Part shown: piece by piece, positions 23,899 to 34,480 of the stretch
Layout: the number at the start of each line of letters is the position of its first letter
Position numbering within the stretch: the first letter of the stretch is position 1
Assembly: GCA_946894095.1 (NCBI GenBank)
Contig: OX335642.1
Span: forward strand, 5,901,021-5,965,020
Reading direction: 5' to 3'
DNA: 64,000 nucleotides
From: Incurvaria masculella
Taxonomy: Eukaryota; Arthropoda; Insecta; Lepidoptera; Incurvariidae
The notes under the pieces: generated by a model
What the model was told of the DNA's origin: nothing
Databases searched by the model: none
What the model saw: only the letters and a program-made list of their open reading frames with translations
Made by a program: the position numbers and the translations under genes

Positions 23899-25380
23899 CG
23901 ATTACATTGAGATGGATATTAATTGAGCACGCAGCTACATTGAACTGGATTAATTTTAAGCACGGCTACATTGAGATGGATTTTATTTGAGTACGATTAC
24001 ATTGAGATGTATGTTATTTGAGCAATTACATTGAGATAGATGTTATTTGAGCACTCGGCTTCATTGAACTGATTTTAATTAAGGCACGGCTACATTGAGA
24101 TAGATTTACTTGAGTACGATTACATTGAGATGGATATTAATTGAGCACGCAGCTACATTGAACTGGATTTATTTTAAGCACGGCTACATTGAGCTGGATT
24201 TTATTTGAGTACGATTACATTGAGATGGATGTTATTCGAGCACACAGCTACCTTGAACTGATTTTCTTTAAGGCACGGCTACATGGAGATGGATTTTATT
24301 TGAGTACGATTACATTGAGATGGATATTAATTGAGCACGCAGCTACATTGAACTGGATTGATTTTAAGCACGGCTACATTGAGATGGATTTTATTTCAGT
24401 ACGATTACATTGAGATGTATGTTATTTGAGCAATTACATTGAGATAGATGTTATTTGAGCACTCAGCTACATTGAACTGATTTTCTTTAAGGCACGGCTA
24501 CAGTGAGATGGATGTTATTTGAGCATACAGCTTTCATTGAACTGATTTTTTTTAAGGGACGGCTACATTGAGATGGATATTATTTGGGTACGATTACATT
24601 TAGATGGATATTAATTGAGCACGTAGCTACATTGAACTGGATTGATTTTAAGCACGGCTACATTGAGATGGATTTTATTTCAGTACGATTACATTGAGAT
24701 GTATGTTATTTGAGCAATTACATTGAGATAGATGTTATTTGAGCACTCAGCTACATTGAACTGATTTTCTTTAAGGCACGGCTACAGTGAGATGGATGTT
24801 ATTTGAGCATACAGCTACATTGAACTGATTTTTTTAAGGGACGGCTACATTGAGATGGATATTATTTGGGTACGGTTACATTTAGATGGATATTATTTGA
24901 TCACAAAGCTACATTGAACTGGTTTTCTTTTGAGCACGACTACATTGAGATGGATTTTATTTGAGTACGATTACATTGAGATGGATGTTAATTGAGCACA
25001 CAGCTATATTGAACTGATTTTCTTTAAGGCACGTCTACATTGAGATGGATGAGATGGGTGTTATTTGAGCACAAAGCTACATTGAACTGATTTTCTTTAA
25101 GGCACGGCTACATTGAGATGGATTTTATTTGAGTACGATGACATTGAGATGGATGTTATTTGAGCACGCAGCTACATTGAACTGATTGTCTTTTAAGCTC
25201 GGCTACATTGAGATGGATTTTATTTGAGTACGATTACATTGAGATGGATGTTACTTGAGCAATTACATTGAGATGGATGTTATTTGAGCACACAGCTACA
25301 TTGAACTGATTTTCTTTAAGGCACGGCTACATTGAGATGGATATTATTTGGGTACGATTACATTTAGATAGATATTAATT
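23899..25380. repeat. Satellite segment, ~1.48 kb, right copy of the 4,248-bp-offset duplication
   Basis: Matches 19650-21130 almost base for base, including the GGATGAGATGGGTG insertion near 25048. The tandem 1,255-bp units lie between the two copies. Confidence 0.75.
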
Positions 25381-26931
25381 GAGCACACAGCTACATTGAA
25401 CTGGTTTTCTTTTAAGCACGGCTACATTGAGATGGATTTTATTTGAGTACGATTACATTGAGATGGATATTAATTGAGCACGCAGCTACATTGAACTGAT
25501 TTTCTTTAAGGCACGGCTACATTGAGATACATGTTGTTTGAGCATACAGCTACATTGAACTGATTTTCTTTTAAGCTCGGCTACATTGAGATGGATTTTA
25601 TTTGAGTACGATAACATTGAGATGGATGTTACTTGAGCAATTACATTGAGATGGATGTTATTTGAGCACACAGCTACATTGAACTGATTTTCTTTAAGGC
25701 ACGGCTACATTGAGATGGATATTATTTGGGTACAATTACATTTAGATAGATGTTAATTGAGCACACATCTACATTGAACTGGTTTTCTTTTAAGCACGGC
25801 TACATTGAGATGGATTTTATTTGAGTATGATTACATTGAGATGGATGTTTTTTGAGCACACAGCTACATTGAACTGATTTTCTTTAAGGCACGGCTACAT
25901 TGAGATAGATGTTATTTGAGCATACAGCTACATTGAACTGATTTTCTTTTAAGCTCGGCTACATTGAGATGGATTTTATTTGAGTACGATTATATTGAGA
26001 TGGATGTTACTTGAGCAATTACATTGAGATGGATGTTATTTGAGCACTAAGGTACATTGAACTGGTTTTTACATTGAGATGGATGTTATTTGAGCACACA
26101 GGTACATTGAACTGGTTTTCTTTTAAGCACGGCTGCATTGAGATGGATTTTATTTGAGTACGATTACATTGAGATGGATGTTAATTGAGCACACAGCTAC
26201 ATTGAACTGATTTTCTTTAAGGCACGGCTACATTGAGATGGATGAGATGGGTGTTATTTGAGCACAAAGCTACATTGAACTGATTTTATTTAAGGCACGG
26301 CTACATTGAGATGGATTTTATTTGAGTACGATTGCATTGAGATGGATATTAATTGAGCACGCAGCTACATTGAACTGGATTAATTTTAAGCACGGCTACA
26401 TTGAGAATGATTTTATTTGAGCACGATTACATTGAGATGGATGTTAATTGAGCACGCAGCTACATTGAACTGGATTTATTTTAAGCATGGCTACATTGAG
26501 ATGGATTTTATTTGAGTACGATTACATTGAGATGGATGTTAATTGAGCACACAGCTACATTGAACTGGATTTATTTTTAATACGGCTACATTGAGATGGA
26601 TTTTATTTGAGCACACAGCTTCATTGAAATAGATTTGATTTTAAAACGCCAATATTGAGATGGATTTTATTTGAGTACTACTACATCGAGATGCATGTGA
26701 TATTAGCATTCTTGCATTGAAATTATGTTATTTGAGCACGCCAACATTAAACTGAATATTATTTCTGCGCGGCTACATTGAACTATATGTAATTTGAAGA
26801 CGGCTTAATTGAACTGGATTCTGTTGAGCTAGGGCTACGTTTAACCTCTTATTGAAACCATGGTTATTTAAGTTCATCTGCTTCTGTTAAAATAGGTGTA
26901 TCTTAATAGGTACTTAGGAGTTTTTTATATA

Positions 26932-27050
26932 ATGACAAGGATGGCGAAATCCACACCCTCTGTTATGATATTAGCCTGACACATCGCAATTCCGAAGAAA
27001 TTATGTGCCCTGCCAGGACCTTCACTTTATGAACATGATCTTTCATGTTT
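26932..27050 (-). mobile_element. SINE remnant at the right edge of the satellite
   Basis: Reads GACAAGGATGGCGAAATCC, then ATGATATTAGCCTGACAC, TTCCGAAGAAATTATGTG, CCTGCCAGGACCTTC and CTTTATGAACATG. These are the SINE landmarks in order, up to the point where the satellite-like word would start. It has the same orientation as the remnant at 14220. Confidence 0.65.
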
Positions 27051-27095
27051 TAAGCGGGTCATGTTGGGAGTTGTTGTTTCTTGTGTTCTTTATTC

Positions 27096-27323
27096 GGGTC
27101 GCCTTCATAAAGTCCAAAAGCGTAAAGTCCAAAACCCAGAGCGTCCAAAAGTATGTATTTTTCATGTGTGTTATAAAATGCATGTAATCTAACCTAACCT
27201 AACCTAAACTGACCTAACCTGAACTAACCTAACCTAACCCAATTAAAAATATCTGTATTCGTCAGTATTTTGGACGGTATGGGTTTTGGACCTTGTGCTT
27301 TTTGGACTTTATGATGCGTCCCC
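27096..27323. mobile_element. MITE with GGG ends and 8-bp target duplication, copy 1 (Merlin-like)
   Basis: A 228-bp element with inverted ends of about 55 bp. Both arms carry CATAAAGTCCAAAA, AAGTCCAAAACCCA-like and CGTCCAAAA words. The octamer CTTTATTC flanks both ends exactly (27088-27095 and 27324-27331). GGG termini with 8-9 bp duplications fit the Merlin superfamily; hAT is the alternative. Its centre holds an expanded CCTAA tract that is short in the second copy at 30674. Confidence 0.8.
27188..27240 (+). repeat. Interstitial CCTAA (telomere-type) tract inside a MITE
   Basis: About ten units of CCTAA or one-base variants (CTGAC, CTGAA). The arthropod telomere repeat is TTAGG. Here the tract sits at the centre of the MITE, where the other copy has only two units, so it is a local expansion and not a chromosome end. 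Confidence 0.75.
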
Positions 27324-27906
27324 CTTTATTCTGATTTGCCAAACTCAGCACATCTTACCATACCATGTTTACCATTACTAGAATCTCTTTATTTTCCTTC
27401 ATCACAAATAATCTCAGTAAAATATCTTCAGATATACATGTTTCATGTTATATGCTTATTATATGAATGTGCTTTTTTTATCATTGAGTTTTACTTTATT
27501 CATTTGAACCCTGTATGTGAATATGTGTATGTATTTAAGTTGTCCTATGTCTATGTATGTATGGACATCTGCAGACATGCATCCCTTAATTCATGCGTTA
27601 CGATAATTCCCTTTATTTACTAAATTACAAACTTCAAAGCCCTGATATGTCCTTTCTACTTTTTTCCGGATCTCTTCAAAGCAGCTGAAGTGCTGGAGAG
27701 GAGGTGGTACCGTCCTGACCTGCAGCGCCGGGCCTGGTGAAGCGGTGCAGCAGTCTCATACAATGTGACATATAAACGTTTGCTTCATGTCACGTGGGGC
27801 ACTTCGAATGTACAGCTTCGGAAAAAAAATATCTTTTGATAAATATAAACAGAATCGAATGAAAGCTAAATTATAATGTTCATACACATTTTGTTTTGTC
27901 TGTGAA
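27324..27906. other. No gene seen
   Basis: A+T-rich, with a G+C-rich patch at 27660-27745 that I cannot assign. Open frames are under 100 codons and without motifs. Confidence 0.4.
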
Positions 27907-28345
27907 TAAATGTACTGTGTAGACATGCAGACAAAGATAGATACGTTTGGCCTATTAATATATATCAAATGTCAAGTAAATTGGAACAGTGGTTTTCAAA
28001 TGATTAGTTAACTACATTATTAATGTTCTTAAGCGGGGCTTACGCGAACAATTTTGAAGAAAGATAACTTTTAAATACCTTTCTTAAACCCGACGTTTCG
28101 AAAGGAGTTGCATCCAATCGTGGTCACGGGAGAACTGAAGCAGCTCGCCTTCGCCACCGAGTAGTTCGTGCAGTTTCACCAACTACCCTCACATTTATAT
28201 TTAAGTAATTGCTAGGGATGTCCCTACACACAACACTGATTACATCGACAGGTTTTTCAAAAGTTATCTTTCTTCAAAATTGTTCGCGTAAGCCCCGCTT
28301 AAGAAGATTTATGATTAGTTAACTACGTTTGTAGTCTCTTATGTG
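27907..28345. mobile_element. FB1 fold-back arm split by a MITE insertion
   Basis: The left part (27907-28016) ends AAATTGGAACAGTGGTTTTC and then AAATGATTAGTTAACTAC, like an FB1 arm. A related GATTAGTTAACTACGTTTGT lies at 28314-28333, after the MITE at 28033-28298. The repeated TGATTAGTTAACTAC makes the original structure unclear. Confidence 0.5.
28033..28298. mobile_element. MITE with TTAA target duplication and ~43-bp inverted repeats
   Basis: A 266-bp element flanked by TTAA at 28029-28032 and 28299-28302. The left end GCGGGGCTTACGCGAACAAT equals the reverse complement of the right end, and the match runs on for about 43 bp with one difference. TTAA is used by piggyBac and Kolobok elements. 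The interior holds CCCGACGTTTCGAAAGG and no frame. Confidence 0.8.
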
Positions 28346-28449
28346 TACAGGCCTATTTTAAGCCACGAATTCATTATAAAACTAATGGCTCTCTGACTCG
28401 CTCTCTGACTCGCGAGTCTGTCTTTTTGAACATTTGACATTTTAAAAAA

Positions 28450-28645
28450 ATTTTGCATGTCTTTGTTTTCCCGGTAAATGTATTCTGGGTCAAACCACAG
28501 ATAAAACTAAATTCGTATGAACATTTTCTTTTTGGTTTCATTTCAATCGGTTTGAATTTTTCAAAAAAACTAATGCGTGCAGACACAGATATTTGTTGCC
28601 TGATATTAGATATTAAATATCAATTTAATTGGAATAGCGGTTTTC
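28450..28645. mobile_element. FB1 fold-back element, partial
   Basis: Matches the right two-thirds of the copy at 2527-2840: TTGCATGTCTTTGTTTTC, TATTCTGGGTCAAACCA, TATTTGTTGCCTGATATTAG and AATTGGAATAGCGGTTTTC. It ends before the outer inverted repeat. Confidence 0.65.
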
Positions 28646-28865
28646 AAACCGGCCGTTCTTAACAGCCCGATCTTAACAGCCCGACATACAAAAGCATTTT
28701 TACCTCATCTGAAACAGAGACACTACGTTGGCTCTTTTACGATTTTCTTGTTTATAGCACTATTCATGGTTGTAAAACTTCCTAATGCTTTTCAAAAACC
28801 AACATACCATTCCTTATCAATATATGCCTCAAAGTCCATTCATTTTTGTATGTTGTAACCAAGAA

Positions 28866-28939
28866 TATTTGCATGGGTCAGATGTGCATTTTGACATGGG
28901 GTGGCCCAGGTCAAAATGCACATCCGACCCATGCAAATA
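28866..28939. repeat. 30-bp near-perfect hairpin
   Basis: Arms 28866-28895 and 28910-28939 pair over 30 bp with one mismatch, which would be a G-U pair in RNA. The loop is 14 bases. The arm reads TATTTGCATGGGTCAGATGT and continues GCATTTTGAC. It may be a tiny MITE or a hairpin-RNA source; no mature product can be inferred from sequence alone. Confidence 0.75.
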
Positions 28940-29152
28940 AAAGTGTAATCCCTTATTACCAATTATGACCTAAGGTCAATATTTCCATGCAAGCACCGCA
29001 GTGGCTTCCATTAGTTTACTATTACATTTTTATTTCTCTTACACAAAATAAAATCAATGATAATATTTTAAAATAAAAATATTGTTCTTCCATTTAGGAG
29101 TCATTCAAATACCTGTTTTTGTTTGCTACGGCGAGCCGTAAGCTATGCTGCT

Positions 29153-29448
29153 AATACAAACGTAGGTGACTTAATATTTGAAAACCGATTTGCCAATTTC
29201 ATTGATATTTTATAACTTATATCAGGCAACAAAGATCTGTGTCTGCTCATTTTTGTTATTTTGAAAAGTCAACCATAGAAGTGAAAAGAAAATCTTCATA
29301 GACATCTTGTTTTCTCTGTGGTTTGTAGAATACATTTATCGAAAAAAATTAACATGCCAACACAGATTTTTGTTATCTGATATTGGATACCAAATATCAT
29401 GTAAAATTAAATAGTGGTTTTCTAATGATTAGTAAACTACCGTTTGAA
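29153..29448. mobile_element. FB1 fold-back element, copy 3
   Basis: A palindromic element of about 296 bp. Both arms carry ACAAACGTAG or CTACCGTTTG ends, TTTGAAAACCG or GTGGTTTTCTAA, and the ATCAGGCAACAAAGATCTGT block or its complement. The centre has the CTGTGGTTTG word seen in the other copies. It is more diverged than copy 1. Confidence 0.6.
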
Positions 29449-29542
29449 TTTTCTAATGCTTACGTGCCCACCTTAATTTGGGTTTATTGGGTTTAAGTAG
29501 AAATATATTATATTGAGGAACAATTTAGAATCTAAACAATTT

Positions 29543-29753
29543 GTAGTAGGAGACAGTCAAATCCACTTCCAGTTGAATGTTGTCTGAATTGTACGATGTT
29601 TCTTTATGCTCGTAATATTTGATAAGGTTTGAATGTATACTTTGCGTGTAAATGTACACTTTGATCTGTCTCCTACTGTACCTACACTGCCCTCCTTATT
29701 CAAAAGTCGGTAACTACATATGTGCCTCCTTTTTAATAAGGAGGGCAATACAG
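29543..29753. repeat. Two adjacent small inverted repeats
   Basis: GTAGTAGGAGACAG at 29543-29556 pairs with 29666-29681. CTGCCCTCCTTATT at 29687-29700 pairs with 29735-29752. They lie end to end and may be two small MITEs or parts of one. Confidence 0.45.
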
Positions 29754-30094
29754 AACATGTATTTGCTTTGCATCCAAAATTCCTGTCAAAAACTATAATA
29801 CTTATATTTTATCAAAATTAGTAAATAAACTTATTTGTTATATAATTATAGAAATGTTTCTAAAAAAAGGTTGTCTCTTTCCAAAATTGTCCTGTTGTTT
29901 TTTTTCTGTCATGTATTTATTTAATTTAGATTACGAGGAACATCTATTTCTCTAAAAATAATTTCAATTATTGTATGAATTATCTTTTATGGCAATATCT
30001 CAGATAACGAAATATGATTAATTTCTCAATTTTTGTTTGTTTTTATTCTTATACCTAATTGTTTTTTTTTATATTTTACCATATTGATATTATA

Positions 30095-30601
30095 CAGGTG
30101 AATTTTTCAAGTGTGCTTTCATGGCCAAATCCAAAACTATAAGAAATAACGAAAAATACTGAAAGTAGTTACTAGGCCGATTTTGATAAAAACTATAACT
30201 GTATTATTAAATTTCCTACATCCTGCAAAAGAATACGATTCTGCAAAACGTTCCGTTGAACTTAGCAGACGGTAGCAAAGCACTATGTTATGTAATAGGC
30301 GTGGGTGTGTGGGTGTACAAAGGTAAGAGTGTATGTGAGTGTGTGTGTAATCAGTTAATTAAAAGTCAACACTTTCATTCACTTTGCCGTACTTATAAGA
30401 TTACTTCACGGAATTTATTCCTTATAGGCGACACTATAGGCTAAGGCTGCATTTTTTCCGGCTAGAAAAAATGTGATTTCAAGAATCTAAAAATGCAATT
30501 ATAGGTTTTATCAAAATCGGCCTCGTGCCTCCTTAAAGTGTTTTCGCTATTTCTTCTAGTTTCAGATTTGGCTATGACGACACAATTGTAAAATTAACCT
30601 G
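30095..30601. mobile_element. Fold-back MITE with ~110-bp arms, TA-flanked
   Basis: A 507-bp element. The left end CAGGTGAATTTTTCAAGTGT pairs with the right end (reverse complement CAGGTTAATTTTACAATTGT). Pairing continues through GCCAAATCCAAAACTA, GAAATAACGAAAA and GGCCGATTTTGATAAAA. TA lies outside both ends. The centre contains a GTGTGTG-rich stretch at 30300-30345. Confidence 0.7.
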
Positions 30602-30673
30602 TACAGTAAAAAATACATACAGATTCTTATGTTCAATAAAATATTGAAATTATAAAAAATATATCATTTAAAT

Positions 30674-30861
30674 GTGTCGCCTTCATGAAGTCCAAAAAGC
30701 ATAAGGCCCAAAACCCAGAACGTCCAAAAGTATATATTTTTCGTGTGTATTATAAAATGCATATAATCTAACCTAACCCAATTAAAAATATCCGTATTCG
30801 TAAGTATTTTGGACGGTGTGGGTTTTTGACCTTGTGCTTTTTGGACTTAATGATGCGTCCC
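30674..30861. mobile_element. MITE with GGG-type ends and 9-bp target duplication, copy 2 (Merlin-like)
   Basis: A 188-bp relative of 27096-27323, flanked exactly by CATTTAAAT at 30665-30673 and 30862-30870. Its inverted arms carry the same CATGAAGTCCAAAAAGC, CCAAAACCCAGAACGTCC and TTTTGGACGGTG words. The CCTAA centre is only two units long, so this is closer to the original form. Confidence 0.8.
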
Positions 30862-30870
30862 CATTTAAAT

Positions 30871-31612
30871 AAATATATGTACCTGTATAAATCCAAAGAT
30901 CAAATGAAAGGTTAATTGAGTAATGGTTATCCTAAAATTTCGCCGAACTAGGACGAAAGATCGAGATACGTTCCAGCGGAGGCTGTCTTCACATGATTTC
31001 CAGATACAACTGCTTGTAAGTATTGAACCACTTCCAGTGGAGTATATGTAGCATTTCCGAAGGTATTTAGATGCCATATCAAGAGTTAACCTTTTGGCGT
31101 GCAACCGATTAGTCAAATCTGTTCACTAATGCCCGTTTGCAACACTTCCAGCTATAAAAATACCAAAGTTGTCTTTCAGGTACACCATGTAAATACGCAA
31201 TGTAACCGAAAGTTAACCATCGGATTTCAGGTAGCTGGAGGTCATAAAATCAGGCTAGATAGGGCTTAAGTAGAACAAAAGGCCTTAGTAGTTTTAATCC
31301 GCATTTTCAATAAAAAAATGCGTTTACTTGTGAAAGGGACAAACGGTTTTACGTGGGTGCCGACGGTAGCCGCATTAAATTGGAAAAAATCCGCACTTTG
31401 CCTGGTTAAGGTATTTTGTACACGAAAATTATTAGTTGCACCATTCGACACGTTTGTTACCTTAAACCACTCGATCTGTGTTTTTTTATAATAAACCGCA
31501 AAGAACAGGCTGAAATGCCGAATAGTTCGGTAAAAAGGAATACCTGGCAACACTGCTTTAAAAATCTGAAATAGATTAATTTATAAGAAATGTCTCGCAT
31601 CGAGCCTATAGT
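30871..31612. other. No gene seen
   Basis: No supported feature. Open frames of 83 and 95 codons on the minus strand (31116-30865, 31553-31266) show no motif, and their codon content looks random. Confidence 0.4.
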
Positions 31613-31773
31613 CTTAGGGCCGAGTGCACGAAATAATAAAAAATCAACGTCAAAGTATGATCAGACACGTCACTTTGTGTGGACAGTATGGAAGGAACTC
31701 TATGCGGATCACTAAAAGTGACGTGTTTGAACATTGATTGAATCGGCCGTCTCTTCGTGTAACCGGGGCTTAG
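31613..31773. mobile_element. Palindromic MITE, ~60-bp arms
   Basis: The left end CTTAGGGCCGAGTGCACGAA pairs with the right end (reverse complement CTAAGCCCCGGTTACACGAA). The inner parts pair through ACACGTCACTTTT. GC-rich termini of the GGCC...CACGAA kind are common in moth MITEs, from memory. Confidence 0.65.
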
Positions 31774-32086
31774 TCACCAGACATCACAGCCTGTGTTACG
31801 CACGCACACTAGGCTTACTAGGCTGCCTGCCTCTCGGCAAGATAGCGGTAGATGGAATTGTGGAAATTCTTTTCGTAGGTACATACATACATACATACTT
31901 CATTCATGCATTAAAATAATATCAGCAACATAGTTACCGTAACAATAATGTCGCCAACCATATTACGATATTATGAAGTGGACTACGACATGCTGAAATG
32001 CAGTTGTCCAAACGTTTTGAGAATAAATAAATTTATTTGAGGCAATTACAGACTTAAAATCATCACAGTAAGGTGGCCTTTCGAAA

Positions 32087-32420
32087 TTGTAGTCAATTGT
32101 TACTCTTTGACAAATGTCGATTCGTAGCAATTTCAGCCTTAAATGTATCGTTATTAGGGCGCTTTATGCAGTGCTTCTTGGCATATTATACGTTCTGCAT
32201 GGTTTTCTTTTTTTGTGAATTCATGTTAGGAATATTATACGTTGTGACTATTATACGTTATGCATGATGCAAAGAGTTGATTTTATTTTTAAACGTTATT
32301 CATGCACAACGTATAACATTATACGTTGTGACTATTATACGTTATGCATGGTTTTAATTTTTTGGAAAAAAATAAGATTATACGTTGTGAATATTATACG
32401 TAGTGAATACGACTCTGATA
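32087..32420 (+). repeat. ATTATACGTTGTG-box repeat, copy 1
   Basis: A unit of about 330 bp shared with 58139-58502: AATTGTTACTCTTTGAC, AATTTCAGCCTTAAA, TCGTTATTAGGGCGCT, then at least six boxes of ATTATACGTTGTG or ATTATACGTTATGCATG and one inverted box (CACAACGTATAA). Boxes are separated by short T-rich spacers such as GGTTTTCTTTTTTTG. I do not recognise the family. The density of boxes on both strands is far above chance. Confidence 0.7.
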
Positions 32421-34230
32421 AGAATACGTTTCTAAAACTTTTTTTTCCGTGGGTATAATGTTTTAAAAAAATTAAATACAAAGGTAAAACGAGTTATAGA
32501 AAGGATGATCGCAAAATAATAACAAAGTATGGCTGTTGAGCCCAATCCATTAAAAAGGTTTTTATTTCAGCGAGCATCATAAGTGAAAAAATCCATCATG
32601 CAATAGAAATGCCATTAGTTTAGAGTGATATAAGTCTAAATCGTTTTCAATGTTTTTAATTTGGTCTGTATTTTTGAATAATTTTACAAGCCGTAATGTT
32701 TTTCTGTTTCTTGATGGAATCAATATTTTAGAACGATTACTTCCAATGCTATGTTTATTTAAGATAGGTTAAAGTGTATCTTATTTATGTTTGTTTCGCA
32801 TAATACAAGAATAGTTTAATATTTTATGGTTCTCTGGGCATTCATTTTACTTGTCCACTTCCCAAGATGAGAGAGTCTATGAGATAATGTAATATTTAGG
32901 AGATAAATGTTGAAGCAATTACAAGGGAGTAATAAATCCTCAAGTGTTTCTAATTTGATTTTAATTATGAATGCATATTTCTTAGCCAACGAGTAACCAA
33001 GTTACTCTTAATGGTTGCTAATGGAACTAACCGGTTTCAGAGCCCTCAAGAATTTAATCTATATATTTAAAGCCGTAAGAGTAAGTCAAAAAACCGTACT
33101 AGATAATATCTTAACATTGCACGATGCCGTGTATTTTTTTTTAAATGAAAAATATATATAGGTCCCTGTATAGGTGCTGAGAGAACAAAGGTACTTGGAA
33201 AAGCCAAATACACCTCACCTTGCTAAACCACGCTCAATGAGGCACCATACCCGTGGATTTGCGGACTATCACTGAGCCATTAGGCTTGTTTAAATTACGC
33301 TTGAACACTCCCACATTTAACGTTTGAGGAAACATAGCCGGCGGACGGTTCTATATCCTGGCCGTGCGGCAGAGACATGAATTTTAGAAACGGTTCGTTC
33401 TCAAAAGCCTAATGTCAACCAAAATGGGGTGCTCTGATTATCTGCGATTCATGATCTGCAGATGTTCTTAAACTGATTTTGTTGGACCACTTTGAGGATT
33501 TATTATTTGCTAGTGCACCCCAATTTTTTAAATGTTTTTCTTCTTTTTTCATTAGTTTAATAACTTCAATTTAATTATTTATTAATAGCAGGCTATATGA
33601 GTACACTATTCTTATTAAAAAAATATCCTTTGCCCCCACCAACATCATCATCAACACCCCCCAATTTCCTCTGGGCCCTTTACCGCCCCCCTGCATGCCT
33701 GTAGCGCCCACTGGGGGGCGTTATCGCCCATTTTGATAAATACTGATCTAATGGAAGGCAAATTTTGTTCGAGAAATCATATACGACAATTTCAGATGCC
33801 TTAATGTTTTATTGCAATTGTTTATAATACTATAATGATGTTGCATTTACCTGTACAAAACTCAAGAAAATGCTTGCTAACAAATTGAAAACACCGGATT
33901 AGTGATGATTTTATTTTCAACATTTCATTAAAATTGAGTCTCACAGCAGAAAACGAATCGTTGAATTATTTCAGCGTAAATGTTAATAACAATGTTAAGA
34001 TAAATCTAAAATCCAAATGAAATGTTTAATTTAATACCAACAATACTTTCTGAGCGTCATACTTAAGTCATGAGGGTAAATTGATGTGTGATTTTTTTAG
34101 TAATATAAATTCAAGTTAAGGAAGTCTGTTCTAGTGGCCTTTGCTAATCGCCTAAAGTACCATTCTTACCCTTTGTTTATCATTCTAGATATGCCATCTG
34201 CACCTAACCATAATAATAACAGTAAAACAG
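32421..34230. other. No gene seen; A+T-rich
   Basis: About 1.8 kb without a supported gene. A C-rich patch at 33635-33725 contains CCGCCCC and GGGGGGCG words. Simple A and T runs are frequent. Confidence 0.4.
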
Positions 34231-34244
34231 TTTACGTGCTCGAT

Positions 34245-34480
34245 TTCGAGTTGTCCCACGGTTCGAAATCCTTTAAAAACTGTAGGTCGACTTCCCCTAC
34301 TAAGTGTGAGGGATAAACTTTGGGTTAAATCGCATTGGATGAAAAGGTGGTCGAAGCGGTAATGAAAAATGTACAGTGTTTTAATACAGTTCAATTGTAA
34401 TGGGAAGGTCTCGGAGTGGCACCTAATTTCTGCGGAAATGCGGTGTGCTGGGCTAACAACATAACTGACAAATATCGCAA
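34245..34480 (+). mobile_element. SINE family copy, plus orientation, partial
   Basis: Reads ACGGTTCGAAATCC, AACTGTAGGTCGACTTCCCC, ATCGCATTGGATGAAAAGG, TGGTCGAAGCGGTAATGAA, CAGTTCAATTGTAATGGGAA, GTGGCACCTAATTTC and GGTGTGCTGGGCTAA. It lacks the tRNA-like head and the A tail. Confidence 0.7.

Larger units (their letters stand above)
15180..26830. repeat. Satellite-like tandem block, ~31-bp subunits
   Basis: About 11.6 kb of head-to-tail subunits of 29-33 bp. The main types are GCTACATTGAACTGATTTTC..., GCTACATTGAGATGGATTTT... and ATTACATTGAGATGGATATT..., each ending in GAGCACG, GAGTACG or AAGGCACG. By length this is about 370 subunits. Types follow one another in set orders of about 95 bp (three subunits), giving higher-order structure. 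Subunits are more diverged at both margins (15180-15500, 26600-26830) and more uniform in the middle, the usual sign of unequal exchange. The unit length is not a multiple of three, so the open frames here (for example 18187-18396) are by-products. The core word matches a segment of the dispersed SINE (43484-43513). Confidence 0.95.

Noticed and set aside
18187..24413. Open frames with similar peptides repeated through the satellite (18187, 19940, 23535, 24189 plus; 25671 minus)
   Set aside because: They follow from the ~31-bp repeat period, start and stop with repeat variants, and shift frame between subunits. They are a by-product of the tandem DNA.
15180..26830. CRISPR-like repeat array
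   Set aside because: Subunits are contiguous with no unique spacers, no cas genes are present, and the context is eukaryotic.
27188..27240. Telomere or chromosome end
   Set aside because: The CCTAA tract is short, imperfect and enclosed by a MITE with intact target duplications, so it is interstitial.
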